64,000 nt of DNA from contig NZ_KE340384.1 in NCBI RefSeq assembly GCF_000413935.1, forward strand, positions 123,638-187,637. The letters are read 5' to 3'. The DNA is from Acinetobacter colistiniresistens (lineage in GTDB: Bacteria; Pseudomonadota; Gammaproteobacteria; Pseudomonadales; Moraxellaceae). The notes below the pieces were generated by a model. That model did no database searches and was not told the DNA's origin. It saw nothing but the letters and a program-made list of their open reading frames with translations. A program made the translations under genes and the position numbers. How positions within the stretch are numbered: the first letter of the stretch is position 1; each line of letters starts with the position of its first letter. Below, one piece after another: positions 34,955-43,732 of the stretch.

Positions 34955-37135
34955 TTATGAATCCGTAAATCCCATATACGGATCAGAAATTGAGTCTTCA
35001 TGGGTCTCCATACGACCCGCAAAACGGCGACTATAACTTGGATCATTTTCAATCGTGACGGTAAAATCATACCAGCCACCGAATTCAGACATATCCCAAC
35101 TCAGTTCTTTTTCCGTCGTTGCCGTTGCAATGGTCCAGATCTTCTTCGGTAAGTAAGCATTGGCTTTAATGACCAGTTTAGCGGTTTGGGCCGCATCATT
35201 ACGGACTTTTAAGAACAGCTTCGGATCACACGCTTCCATACAGACACGAATTTCTGGCAGCGCCTGAATCTGTGCCGCCTGCGTCAGGTTACCCGCAAAA
35301 CTGCGATGGAAACCATTTGGCCCCAATACCCACAAATCATACTGATTGTCTTTGCTCTGCCAAACATCATCCAGTTGCTTGCCTGCCTCCACCATATAGC
35401 GGCGTGGTACAGCATCTAGATTCAACTTATCATAGACATGGAAAACTGCAGCATGCGTGCCTGTATTCGAGAACATCAGTTTGACGGTTTTCGCTGTGGC
35501 ATCTACTTTGGCACTGGTGTGTAAGACATAAGGCAATGCACGCGATGGGCGAATCCCCATCTCTTGTACAGGATAAGTCTGACTTAAAGGACGGCTGACC
35601 TGTGCTAAACGCTCCTGCGCTTTACGAATCGCATCTGCTTCAGCCTGACTCTTTTTACCAGATAAGTCTGGTACAGGCAGTAAATTAGGTGTTTTGAAAT
35701 TAAATGCCGAGGTTAAATCTCCGCATACAGCACGGCGGTATGGGCTAATATTCGGCTCTTGTACCCCAAAACATTGCTCGAGGAAACGAATCACCGAGGA
35801 ATGATCAAAGACTTGTGAATTCACCCAGCCACCGCGGCTCCACGGTGAAATGATATACATCGGCACACGAATCCCTGGTCCATAGACCCCGACACCATTA
35901 CTGACTTTAGGGTCAGTAAAGTTTGGTTGTCCAGTAGAGGCTTTGGCATGTGTTGCATATTCATAGGACATTTGTTCTTTGCTCAGCGTCGACTTGCCAT
36001 AGACCGTTCCAGCCGTATCCATTGACGGTGCACTTGGTGAAGGCACATGGTCAAAGAAACCATCATTTTCATCAAAGTTGATTAATAAAACCGTTTGGCT
36101 CCAAAGTTCTGGGCGTGCAGTGAGGGCATTCAGGACTTCTTGGATATACCATGCCCCTTGTACAGGGCTTGATGGACCAGGATGTTCACTATAGGTCGCA
36201 GGTGCCACCAACCAGCTCACTTGTGGTAATTGGTCCTTGGCAATATCTTCTTTAAATGTTCCGAGAAAACCGCCATCGGGCATGGTATTGGCAATGCCTT
36301 TATACAACGGTTGGCTAGCATCAATCGCTGGGTCATAGGCTGGGCAAATGGTGCTGTTATTCACGGGCTTGCCAGATAACTCATTGGCACGACGATATTG
36401 TTTAAACCCTGCCAATGGATTATCGGTAAAGTTGTCAGGCATGTTCTGATAAACTTTCCAGCTCACGCCAGCTTGCTGCAAACGTTCTGGATAAGTGGTC
36501 CAGTCATAGCCTGTTATTGATGGACCAATCGCATCGAGATCATTCACCACACTGGCAACGTTGGCCCCTGTTGGACCATTGGTTCCTGTCCAGATAAACA
36601 TCCGGTTAGAGTTGGTACCGGTATGCATGGCACAGTGATAAGCATCACATAGGGTAAAAGCATTGGCTAAGGCAAACTGGAATTCAACTTCCTGTTGTTT
36701 GTAATAACCCATCGATTGGGGTTGCTTGTATTGCACCCAATTACCCATGCGCCCATGATCCCAGGCATATTGCCCATCAGTCCATGAATGCGGTGTACCG
36801 CTCACCCGTTGCGCGTTGCCACGGCTACTGTCCAAGTGATAGGGATAAACTTTATTCTGCTTGACATCGTATTGTTCCCACACTTTTCGGCCTTGGCTCA
36901 ACGGAATGGTGAATCGATCACCGAAACCGCGTACTCCCTTCAAAGTACCAAAATAATTATCAAAAGAGCGGTTTTCCTGAGTCAAGATCACCACATGTTT
37001 GACATCTTTAATGGTGCCAGTCTCCACCTTGGCATCAATCGCAAGCGCTTTTTGAATACTCATCGGGAAACTGGTCAGCGCGGCTGTACCAAATAAGGCT
37101 TTGGTTGAATTTAATAAAAAGTCACGACGATTCAT
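34955..37135 (-). CDS. plc: Phosphocholine-type phospholipase C, Tat-exported
   Basis: Phosphoesterase-family phospholipase C of 726 aa that hydrolyses phosphatidylcholine or related lipids outside the cytoplasm. A twin-arginine signal NRRDFLLNSTKALFG is followed by the family motif TQENRSFDNYFGTLKG (about 51-66), FDENDGFFDHVPSP (about 345-358) and two C-terminal beta-domains of unknown function (about 510-720). It follows a 45-aa lipoprotein gene after 24 nt, downstream of an 11-bp repeat array resembling PhoB sites. Phosphate scavenging is therefore a likely role; host lipid attack is known for some homologues. Confidence 0.93.
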   Translation of the reverse strand: MNRRDFLLNSTKALFGTAALTSFPMSIQKALAIDAKVETGTIKDVKHVVILTQENRSFDNYFGTLKGVRGFGDRFTIPLSQGRKVWEQYDVKQNKVYPYHLDSSRGNAQRVSGTPHSWTDGQYAWDHGRMGNWVQYKQPQSMGYYKQQEVEFQFALANAFTLCDAYHCAMHTGTNSNRMFIWTGTNGPTGANVASVVNDLDAIGPSITGYDWTTYPERLQQAGVSWKVYQNMPDNFTDNPLAGFKQYRRANELSGKPVNNSTICPAYDPAIDASQPLYKGIANTMPDGGFLGTFKEDIAKDQLPQVSWLVAPATYSEHPGPSSPVQGAWYIQEVLNALTARPELWSQTVLLINFDENDGFFDHVPSPSAPSMDTAGTVYGKSTLSKEQMSYEYATHAKASTGQPNFTDPKVSNGVGVYGPGIRVPMYIISPWSRGGWVNSQVFDHSSVIRFLEQCFGVQEPNISPYRRAVCGDLTSAFNFKTPNLLPVPDLSGKKSQAEADAIRKAQERLAQVSRPLSQTYPVQEMGIRPSRALPYVLHTSAKVDATAKTVKLMFSNTGTHAAVFHVYDKLNLDAVPRRYMVEAGKQLDDVWQSKDNQYDLWVLGPNGFHRSFAGNLTQAAQIQALPEIRVCMEACDPKLFLKVRNDAAQTAKLVIKANAYLPKKIWTIATATTEKELSWDMSEFGGWYDFTVTIENDPSYSRRFAGRMETHEDSISDPYMGFTDS

Positions 37136-37159
37136 GTATAGATTTCCTTATTTTTATTG

Positions 37160-37297
37160 TTAGGGTGCACAGTGGATTTTGCAGCTAGGCTGTGATGGCT
37201 GCGGGTTTGACGTTGAATTATTATTGTCGTCACTATCGTTACAGGCACTCAGTAACAAGCAGCTCCCAGCAAGTAACGCTAAAAAGAAATTTCGCAT
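37160..37297 (-). CDS. 45-aa predicted lipoprotein upstream of plc
   Basis: Small open frame not covered by ordinary length cut-offs. It starts MRNFFLALLAGSCLLL and has a clear lipobox LLSAC with Cys19, then an Asp/Asn stretch, a Pro/Gln stretch and a C-terminal segment with two further cysteines ending in CAP. It is directly upstream of plc (24 nt gap), so cotranscription is likely. No function is recognised; it may be a secretion or anchoring partner, or simply a small envelope lipoprotein. Confidence 0.65.
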   Translation of the reverse strand: MRNFFLALLAGSCLLLSACNDSDDNNNSTSNPQPSQPSCKIHCAP

Positions 37298-37327
37298 TTG
37301 ACTATCCGTTAAATATCAGTGCAGATA

Positions 37328-37382
37328 GTCAATACAATCTAAATGACAGTTCGATGATGATTTGATCGCAATTCGATGACAA
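37328..37382 (-). promoter_or_regulatory. Five-unit 11-bp repeat, candidate PhoB binding array
   Basis: Read on the minus strand, five consecutive 11-mers resemble each other; the clearest are TTGTCATCGAA (first) and CTGTCATTTAG (fourth). PhoB binds direct repeats of 11 bp with a TGTCA core. The array ends about 30 bp before the lipoprotein start, a suitable promoter distance. Assignment to PhoB is inference from spacing and core. Confidence 0.6.
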
Positions 37383-37391
37383 AAAACAGAT

Positions 37392-37424
37392 AAAAAAAAG
37401 GCGGTCTAAAAAAACCAGACCGCC
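37392..37424 (-). terminator. Terminator after rph
   Basis: GGCGGTCT/AGACCGCC stem with a 9-nt loop followed on the minus strand by a run of eight T, 18 nt past the rph stop. Confidence 0.85.
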
Positions 37425-37442
37425 CGCACTATCAACTGGAAC

Positions 37443-38159
37443 TTACCAACCGAGTGCCTGCTGTTGCTTTTGAATCAATTCTGCGATTCCTTTTTCGGCA
37501 AGCTCTAACATGGCATTGCACTGCTGGCGCGTAAACGGTTTATCTTCTGCCGTTCCTTGAATTTCAATAAATTCACCCGCCTGTGTCATCACCACGTTTA
37601 AATCAGTTTGGCAATTTGAATCTTCTTCGTAGCATAAATCGAGTAGCACTTCGTCTTGATACATCCCGACAGAGATTGCTGCGACTAAGCTTTTTAATGG
37701 ATCTTGTTTAATTTTCTTATTGCTGAGCAATACATTCATGGCATCAACCAAAGCTACGGCTGCACCGGTAATCGCAGCAGTACGAGTACCACCATCGGCT
37801 TGGATGACATCACAGTCGATGGTAATCGTGTTCTCACCCAATTTCTTCAAATCCACCATGGCACGTAAGCTACGACCAATCAGGCGTTGAATCTCCTGAG
37901 TACGACCCGTTTGCTTACCACGCGCCGCTTCACGATCACTACGGGTATGGGTAGAACGCGGTAACATACCGTATTCCGCAGTGACCCAACCTTGACCCTG
38001 ACCTTTCAAGAAACGAGGGACTGAGTTCTCAATGCTTGCGGTACACAACACTTTGGTATGACCAAACTCAACCAAAACTGAGCCTTCTGCGTAACGAGTA
38101 TAGTTACGGGTAATTTTGACCTCACGTAATTGGTCTAATGTTCTTTGGTCAATACGCAT
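37443..38159 (-). CDS. rph: Ribonuclease PH
   Basis: Phosphorolytic 3'-to-5' exoribonuclease that trims tRNA precursors; 238 aa, full length. It shows RIDQRTLDQLREVKITRNY (start), GSVLVEFGHTKVLCTAS (about 25-41), EYGMLPRSTHTRSDREAARGKQ split through 64-85, the phosphate-site GRTQEIQRLIGRSLRA (about 84-99) and DCDVIQADGGTRTAAITGA (about 114-132). It is transcribed towards plc but ends in its own terminator. Confidence 0.97.
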   Translation of the reverse strand: MRIDQRTLDQLREVKITRNYTRYAEGSVLVEFGHTKVLCTASIENSVPRFLKGQGQGWVTAEYGMLPRSTHTRSDREAARGKQTGRTQEIQRLIGRSLRAMVDLKKLGENTITIDCDVIQADGGTRTAAITGAAVALVDAMNVLLSNKKIKQDPLKSLVAAISVGMYQDEVLLDLCYEEDSNCQTDLNVVMTQAGEFIEIQGTAEDKPFTRQQCNAMLELAEKGIAELIQKQQQALGW

Positions 38160-38173
38160 AACGTTTCCTTAAA

Positions 38174-38203
38174 ACTATGGCTCAAATATCATTGCGCCAT
38201 AGT
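38174..38203 (-). terminator. Possible weak terminator after the desaturase operon
   Basis: Perfect 8-bp stem ACTATGGC/GCCATAGT with a 14-nt loop, followed on the minus strand by only TTTAA. Termination strength is doubtful; read-through into rph is possible. Confidence 0.35.
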
Positions 38204-38256
38204 ATAGCTCAATTACACGTGCTTTCAGTTTTACTTATTGGTTACAATTCACCGAA

Positions 38257-39405
38257 TTAAGCAAACTTGAACTTGGCCTTGAGATTGCTCCAACCATGTG
38301 CCAACTGTGCTAACAGATCATTTGGCAATGAACATTTGGCTAAGCGTACCCACACTGTCCAGAACTGTTTCATAAAGTTCGCTTCGTTATAGTTCACCCC
38401 ATATTCAGCACATAAGGCTCTGATTTGTGGTGCAACTTGCTCATAACGATTGGCTGGCATATCGGGGAATAAATGATGTTCAATCTGATGGCTCAAGTTT
38501 CCACTCATAAAGTGCATCCATTTGCCACCCGTGAAGTTACTTGAACCCCGAATCTGGCGAAGGTACCACTGCGCCTTGGTTTCGTTCTCGGTATTATCCG
38601 CTTCAAAGGTTTCAGCATCTTCAGTAAAGTGACCATTAAAAATCACCGCAGATGACCACACGTTGCGCATGATATTCGCCACTGCATTGCCTGCTAATAC
38701 CGGAATAAAGTTGATGGTCGCAATCGCTGGGAAGAACACATAATCTTTCAACACTTGGCGTCTGGCTTTTTTACGGAACTCGGCCGCATCTGCCCAGACC
38801 TGTTTCCAGGTTTTGGTTTTATACACCAACGCATCTTCTAGATGCAGATTTTGCACACCGACATACCACTGGAAAAAGAACATCAACTGTAAGGCCAATG
38901 GAATATTGGCCAAATGACGAACTTCCCACTTCTGATCTTCAGTCACGCGTAAAATGCCATAGCCGACGTCATGATCTTTACCGACAATATTGGTATAGGT
39001 ATGGTGCATGTAGTTATGCGTGTAGCGCCAGTCATTACCAGAACAGGTATTGTCCCAATCGTAGTCTTCGCCACGCAAACTTGGGTCATTCAGCCAGTCA
39101 AACTGACCGTGCATCACATTATGGCCCAACTCCATGTTCTCGACGATTTTAGAGACACCGAGCATCGCGGTTCCCAATAACCATATCGGTGGAATCCAGC
39201 CACCGAACATCAACATGCCACGTGACGCGATTTCGGTATAACGCACAAAATTGCGGACTTTATAGATATATTTTGAATCCTGCTCGCCGAGATTCTGCAT
39301 CACTTCTAAGCGAATTTCCTCAACACGGCGACCGAACGCCTCGACTTGTTCAGGGGTTAAATGCGCTGACTTTGATACTGTTTTAAATTCTAATGCCATA
39401 TTCAT
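38257..39405 (-). CDS. Membrane acyl desaturase (DesB-like)
   Basis: Di-iron fatty acid desaturase of about 382 aa that would introduce a double bond into acyl chains of exogenous or phospholipid fatty acids. The three histidine boxes are HNVMH (about 100-104), HNYMHH (about 135-140) and HQIEHH (about 305-310). Hydrophobic spans lie between them. The ATG of MNMALEF is placed 9 nt after GAGG. It is in an operon with the reductase upstream (27 nt), and a TetR gene is divergent, the same layout as the Pseudomonas desT-desCB system. Confidence 0.88.
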   Translation of the reverse strand: MNMALEFKTVSKSAHLTPEQVEAFGRRVEEIRLEVMQNLGEQDSKYIYKVRNFVRYTEIASRGMLMFGGWIPPIWLLGTAMLGVSKIVENMELGHNVMHGQFDWLNDPSLRGEDYDWDNTCSGNDWRYTHNYMHHTYTNIVGKDHDVGYGILRVTEDQKWEVRHLANIPLALQLMFFFQWYVGVQNLHLEDALVYKTKTWKQVWADAAEFRKKARRQVLKDYVFFPAIATINFIPVLAGNAVANIMRNVWSSAVIFNGHFTEDAETFEADNTENETKAQWYLRQIRGSSNFTGGKWMHFMSGNLSHQIEHHLFPDMPANRYEQVAPQIRALCAEYGVNYNEANFMKQFWTVWVRLAKCSLPNDLLAQLAHGWSNLKAKFKFA

Positions 39406-39432
39406 GGTGTTCATCCTCAAATATCTTTGTTT

Positions 39433-40458
39433 TTATAGATCAATGGTGACTGGGCTTAAGGCCTGGCTGACACATAACTTGATCGGACGATTCGGTTGAT
39501 CATCAATTTCACCCGTGATGACGTTCTGGGTAACGCCACTGACTTTGGTACAGCTACAGCGGTTACATACGCCCATGCGGCAACCATGTTGTGGGCGTAA
39601 ACCTGCTTGTTCTGCACTACTCAGCAGATTGGTCGTGGCAATAAAATTCTGTTGCGCACGACGGAAACTAATCGGTTGAGCCTCACTGGAATGCTCGATT
39701 TGTACAGGTTGGAAAAATTCTTGATGGAAGTTTTCCGCGGCACCCTGCTGTGTATAAATGTCTTGTGCTTGGCGCATCATGCTGTGATGACCACACGCAT
39801 ACGCTTTTACATCTTTAAAATTCGGAACTAACTTTTCTAACAATGCAGCATCTAAATGTTGTTTCTGTGCAGATGTATTAAAGAAGTGATAATGCAACTG
39901 TGGATATTGTTCAGCTAAAGCTAAAATCTCTTGATGAAACACTTCAGCGCGATTGAAGTACAACACATGAATGTCTTCGAGTTGCTGTTGTAATGCTTGT
40001 TGCAATAAAGAATAGATCGCGGTAATGCCTGAACCTGATGCAATCAGCACGGCGGGTTGCTGCCCCTGATGCAAGACAAAGTCGCCCTGTGCCTGTGAAA
40101 TCTCAAAGTGATCGCCAACACGAAGTTGCTGAGCAGCTTTAGACACCACACCCTGGACTTTGATGCCCAAACGAATTTCGCCTTGAGACGTCACATCAAT
40201 AATTGAATAACTACGTTGCTGATACACCCCATGAATCATCAGGGTAATCAACACGCTTTGCCCCGCTTGGACTTGGCGAACATCAAAATTATGATTGGGC
40301 TTTAAGGTCAATAACACCATATCTGCACTGAGTGGCTGTACCGCAGTGACTTCTGCAAGCGTACGCTTCCAAGCAAAGCTTGGTTTGATTTTTTGCAAAA
40401 TAAAATCAACAAAATCTTCACGAATCCAATGGGGTTGATAACTTAACTCTGCGTTCAT
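39433..40458 (-). CDS. Ferredoxin reductase-type electron donor (DesC-like)
   Basis: Flavin oxidoreductase of 341 aa giving electrons to the desaturase. The FAD domain has QRSYSIIDV (about 97-105), the NAD(P) domain has AVLIASGSGITAIYSLLQQAL (about 154-174), and the C-terminal 2Fe-2S ferredoxin domain has CRMGVCNRCSCTK (about 294-306) with a late cysteine in LCVSQ. The start MNAELSYQPH follows GAGGAA; a longer frame is spurious. It is first in the operon behind three DesT-like operators. Confidence 0.88.
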   Translation of the reverse strand: MNAELSYQPHWIREDFVDFILQKIKPSFAWKRTLAEVTAVQPLSADMVLLTLKPNHNFDVRQVQAGQSVLITLMIHGVYQQRSYSIIDVTSQGEIRLGIKVQGVVSKAAQQLRVGDHFEISQAQGDFVLHQGQQPAVLIASGSGITAIYSLLQQALQQQLEDIHVLYFNRAEVFHQEILALAEQYPQLHYHFFNTSAQKQHLDAALLEKLVPNFKDVKAYACGHHSMMRQAQDIYTQQGAAENFHQEFFQPVQIEHSSEAQPISFRRAQQNFIATTNLLSSAEQAGLRPQHGCRMGVCNRCSCTKVSGVTQNVITGEIDDQPNRPIKLCVSQALSPVTIDL

Positions 40459-40492
40459 ACGTTCCTCGTTTTGTATCTGGCTATTTATATTG

Positions 40493-40510
40493 AGTGAACA
40501 AATGTTCATA
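40493..40510. promoter_or_regulatory. DesT-like operator 1
   Basis: AGTGAAC-N4-GTTCATA, dyad with 7-bp arms and a 4-bp centre, closest to the desC start. Confidence 0.6.
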
Positions 40511-40511
40511 T

Positions 40512-40529
40512 AGTGAACATGTGTACACT
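40512..40529. promoter_or_regulatory. DesT-like operator 2
   Basis: AGTGAAC-N4-GTACACT, the same arm and spacing rule, centred 19 bp from operator 1. Confidence 0.6.
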
Positions 40530-40549
40530 ATATTTATTTGTGTTCACTG

Positions 40550-40567
40550 AGTCAACACTTGTTCACT
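40550..40567. promoter_or_regulatory. DesT-like operator 3
   Basis: AGTCAAC-N4-GTTCACT, centred 38 bp from operator 2, exactly twice the first spacing. On the opposite strand it reads AGTGAAC-N4-GTTGACT, close to the form recalled for Pseudomonas DesT sites. A lone half-site GTTCACT lies at 40542-40548. Confidence 0.6.
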
Positions 40568-40771
40568 AATTTTTTGGATATTTTTTATACTTTTTGATAA
40601 GCCGTTTAAAATAAGGGAAAAATTAAAAAAAATACGCATGCCATGAGCTCATATCTAACAGGCTCTGATCATGGAAAGATCAAAAACATTGGTCTTTAGC
40701 AATGGACAAGGACTAAAAAGTTTCTGTTTTTTTTGCTAGACTCTGCTGTACGGTTTCAATGAGTCTTATTC

Positions 40772-41422
40772 ATGTCGATTAGAGATGAACGAAAACAACA
40801 GAGTCGGCAGGCTTTACTCGATGCAGCACTTCATCTCAGCACTGCTGGGCGCTCATTCAGTAGTATTAGTTTGCGCGAAGTTGCTCGCGAAGTGGGCTTG
40901 GTGCCTACGGCGTTTTATCGTCATTTTCAAGATATGGACGCACTTGGGCAAGAGCTGGTTGATCAAGTCTCTTTGCATTTAAAAAGTTTGATTCATCAAT
41001 TGGGACAAAGCTATTTACTCCATAGCGGTTCAGCCAAAACCCGAACCAGCATTGAAATGTTTGTACAAGCCGTCAATCACAGCCCACAACAATGGCAGTT
41101 TATGATTGCAGAACGTTGGGGCGGTTCAGAGACGGTGCGTATCGCGATTGCCCGTGAAATTGAATTTTTGATCGAAGACCTTGCGATCGATCTGTGCAAA
41201 CTGGAAACCTTCAAACATATCAAAGAAGCCAAGGACTTACAGGTACTCTCGACCATTTTGATTAATATGTCGTTTACGTGGGCCATGACCTGGATCAATC
41301 TACCCAAACAATTCACCATTGATCATTTGCTTGAACAACAAAACCTGTTTATTGACAATGCCGCGACTCAAGTCCGCTTATTATTCAGTGGGATCTCGAA
41401 TTGGGAACCCCAAAACGCCTGA
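40772..41422 (+). CDS. TetR-family regulator (DesT/FabR-like)
   Basis: Repressor of 216 aa. The helix-turn-helix is at about 10-55 (LLDAALHLSTAGRSFSSISL then REVAREVGLVPTAFYRHF), the recognition pattern shared by DesT and FabR. The C-terminal helices form an acyl-CoA-type pocket in that family. It is divergent from the desaturase operon, with three matching operators nearby. It probably adjusts unsaturated fatty acid levels in response to acyl-CoA, by analogy. Confidence 0.85.
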   Translation: MSIRDERKQQSRQALLDAALHLSTAGRSFSSISLREVAREVGLVPTAFYRHFQDMDALGQELVDQVSLHLKSLIHQLGQSYLLHSGSAKTRTSIEMFVQAVNHSPQQWQFMIAERWGGSETVRIAIAREIEFLIEDLAIDLCKLETFKHIKEAKDLQVLSTILINMSFTWAMTWINLPKQFTIDHLLEQQNLFIDNAATQVRLLFSGISNWEPQNA

Positions 41423-41529
41423 CCCGATACAAACCAAAGTTTGATATATAAAAGCATTGCTTAGCGTTATGATGAATTAGACACAAATGCAAATGCAGTG
41501 TAGAACACTATGAGGAGCTTATAAGCATC

Positions 41530-42165
41530 ATGAATCCTGATCGTCATACTCAGTTCTTAATTCGTAAAGAAAAAATTTTGCAGGTTGCGGAAAAGCTGTT
41601 ATTAGAAAACAACCAAGAAATGACCCTAGATGAACTGGTTGCTGAACTGGATATTGCCAAGGGCACCTTATACAAACATTTCCGCAGCAAGAATGAATTG
41701 CTGTTGGAGCTCATTATTCAAAATGAAAAAGAAATTTTAAAGATTTCAGACAAATACAATACTGATGTTAAAGAGTACGCGCCACGCTATATGCTTTATC
41801 ATTTAACCTCACCAAGTCGTACCATTCTGCTGCATCAGTTAGAAGAACACCTCACCATGACCGAGTCGAAGTTAAAGCATCTATTTGATGAACTTTACGC
41901 CATTCGTCAGCAACGCATTGTGTCATTAAAAGACATGACCGAAAAATATTTAAAATCACAAAATTACGATATGTCGATTCGGGACTACCTGTCTTATATC
42001 TGGTCACTGACCTATGGTGCTGCCTTATTACTGAACTCAAGCTATTACCAGCGTTCAATCGGCTCACGCGAGAAGTTAATCAACCTCTATGTCAATCAGG
42101 CCTTGTCACTACCGACACAAAAAGTTCAGATTGATTTAAAAGACTTACAGATCGATCAAAACTAA
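41530..42165 (+). CDS. TetR-family regulator
   Basis: 211 aa. The N-terminal helix-turn-helix reads ILQVAEKLLLENNQEMTLDE then LVAELDIAKGTLYKHFRSKN (about 15-55). The rest is a helical ligand domain with no family I can name. TGAGGAG lies about 13 nt before the ATG. It follows the DesT-like gene by 107 nt in the same direction and ends in a strong terminator. Targets are unknown. Confidence 0.85.
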   Translation: MNPDRHTQFLIRKEKILQVAEKLLLENNQEMTLDELVAELDIAKGTLYKHFRSKNELLLELIIQNEKEILKISDKYNTDVKEYAPRYMLYHLTSPSRTILLHQLEEHLTMTESKLKHLFDELYAIRQQRIVSLKDMTEKYLKSQNYDMSIRDYLSYIWSLTYGAALLLNSSYYQRSIGSREKLINLYVNQALSLPTQKVQIDLKDLQIDQN

Positions 42166-42168
42166 ATC

Positions 42169-42198
42169 AAAAAAGGACTGCAATCGCAGTCCTTTTTT
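42169..42198. terminator. Bidirectional terminator between the TetR gene and dsbA
   Basis: AAAAAAGGACTGC/GCAGTCCTTTTTT with a 4-nt loop between convergent genes; T-runs on both strands. Confidence 0.9.
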
Positions 42199-42216
42199 GT
42201 TGGAGACAGCTCTAAG

Positions 42217-42837
42217 TTATTTCGCTTGACGCTCTTTTTCCAATAAATAATCAACCACCTGGGTTACTTTGCCATCTTCACCCTGCACCACATATTTACC
42301 ATTCACGACCACGGCTGGCACGCCCGTCAACTGGTATTGCTGTGCCAACTTATTTGATTCGGCAATTTTTGCCGTGATCGGGAATGAGTTAAACATGCTG
42401 TTAAATTTCTGCTCTGGCACACCATAACGCGCAAAGAATTTTGCTTGCGATGCTTGGTCAAAAATCTGCTGATTGCCGTCATGAATCGCATGGAACAATG
42501 GAATATGGGTTTTCTTGCGTACACCCAGTGCCTCAGACACATAGTAACCGCGTGCCCCTTGTTCCCAGACTTTATTCATCGCCGCAGGCGTACGTAAGAA
42601 ATAAACGTCTTTTGGAATTTGCTTTAACCATGTTTGCATATGTGGCTCAAGCTTGAAGCAGTGCGGGCAGCCATACCAGAAGAACTCACGTACTTCGAGT
42701 TGTCCAGCAGGTGCTGAGGTTTTGCCTGGATTGGCAATCACGGTATAGTCTTTACCAGCCACAAAATCTGCTGCCATTGCATTCATTGAGAATGCCAACG
42801 CAACTGCACTTAAACCACCTAATACTAACTTTTTCAT
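42217..42837 (-). CDS. dsbA: Periplasmic thiol:disulfide oxidoreductase
   Basis: DsbA-type oxidase of 206 aa that introduces disulfides into exported proteins. A signal peptide (MKKLVLGGLSAVALAFSMNAMAA) is followed by the thioredoxin-fold active site CPHC (Cys57, Cys60) in EFFWYGCPHCF, an inserted helical domain (about 75-150), and the cis-proline loop TGVPAVVVNGKYVV near 165. The ATG at 42837 fits the signal peptide; an in-frame start 8 codons upstream is less likely. Confidence 0.95.
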   Translation of the reverse strand: MKKLVLGGLSAVALAFSMNAMAADFVAGKDYTVIANPGKTSAPAGQLEVREFFWYGCPHCFKLEPHMQTWLKQIPKDVYFLRTPAAMNKVWEQGARGYYVSEALGVRKKTHIPLFHAIHDGNQQIFDQASQAKFFARYGVPEQKFNSMFNSFPITAKIAESNKLAQQYQLTGVPAVVVNGKYVVQGEDGKVTQVVDYLLEKERQAK

Positions 42838-43015
42838 TGGCTTTGCTTTTCCTCTAAGCATTTTTCGTAAGTTTATATGCTAAATATAAAACAAACACGA
42901 GCAATTCGTTTTGCTTCTGTGAAGTTTTTTATTGGATTTATCGCTTTTTTTGCCAGAATCGCTACACTACCAACAGATTAAACCGAAATAATCATCCTAA
43001 TATAGAGGTGACACC

Positions 43016-43732
43016 ATGTCGCAATTGAATGTTGACCCGCAAGAAATCGCAAAATTTGAAGCATTGGCTGCCAAATGGTGGGATCAACATTCAGAATTCC
43101 GCCCACTTCATCAAATCAATCCCTTACGTCTCAATTGGGTCGATGAACGTGTTGGTGGCTTGGCGGGCAAGAAAGTGCTCGATGTCGGCTGCGGTGGCGG
43201 TATTTTGGCTGAAAGCATGGCGCGTCGTGGTGCCGATGTCCTCGGTATCGATATGGGTGAAGCCCCTCTTGCTGTTGGTCGCTTGCATGCACAACAAGAC
43301 AATGTGCAAAACATTGAATATCGTCAAATTCCAGTTGAACAACTGGCGCAAGAGCAAGCAGGTCAATACGATGTGGTGACCTGTATGGAAATGATGGAAC
43401 ACGTGCCTGATCCGGCCTCAATCGTGAAAGCGTGCCAAACGCTGGTCAAACCAGGCGGCCATGTGTTCTTTTCGACCATTAACCGTAACCCTAAATCGTA
43501 TTTATTTGCGATTATTGGCGCGGAATATGTGCTGCGTTTATTGCCTAAAGGCACGCATGACTATCATAAATTCATTCGCCCTTCAGAAATGGCGCATGAT
43601 ATTCGTAATGCAGGGCTTAGCCTGAAAGAAATGACCGGCTTACACTACAACCCGATTACCAAACACTACTGGTTAGCGCCGAATGTGGATGTGAATTACA
43701 TGGTGCATACCACCAATGCAGGTGCCGAATGA
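43016..43732 (+). CDS. ubiG: Ubiquinone O-methyltransferase
   Basis: SAM-dependent O-methyltransferase of 238 aa acting twice in ubiquinone synthesis. It shows FEALAAKWWDQHSEFRPLHQ (about 14-33), SAM motif VLDVGCGGGILAE (about 54-66), CMEMMEHVPDP (about 123-133) and LPKGTHDYHKFIRPSE. AGAGGTG lies about 7 nt before the ATG. The stop overlaps the ATG of the next gene (ATGA), so the pair is translationally coupled. Confidence 0.95.
   Translation: MSQLNVDPQEIAKFEALAAKWWDQHSEFRPLHQINPLRLNWVDERVGGLAGKKVLDVGCGGGILAESMARRGADVLGIDMGEAPLAVGRLHAQQDNVQNIEYRQIPVEQLAQEQAGQYDVVTCMEMMEHVPDPASIVKACQTLVKPGGHVFFSTINRNPKSYLFAIIGAEYVLRLLPKGTHDYHKFIRPSEMAHDIRNAGLSLKEMTGLHYNPITKHYWLAPNVDVNYMVHTTNAGAE

Noticed and set aside
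37328..37382. The 11-bp repeats as a CRISPR or mobile repeat array
   Set aside because: Units are directly adjacent without spacers, short and degenerate, and placed at promoter distance; a regulator array explains them better.
40541..40548. A fourth DesT-like operator at the lone GTTCACT
   Set aside because: The opposite arm at the right distance is TATTTAT, which does not match; only a half-site is present.
43029..43554. Several overlapping frames on both strands within ubiG
   Set aside because: They are shadows of the strongly coding ubiG frame, have no ribosome sites, and show no family motifs.
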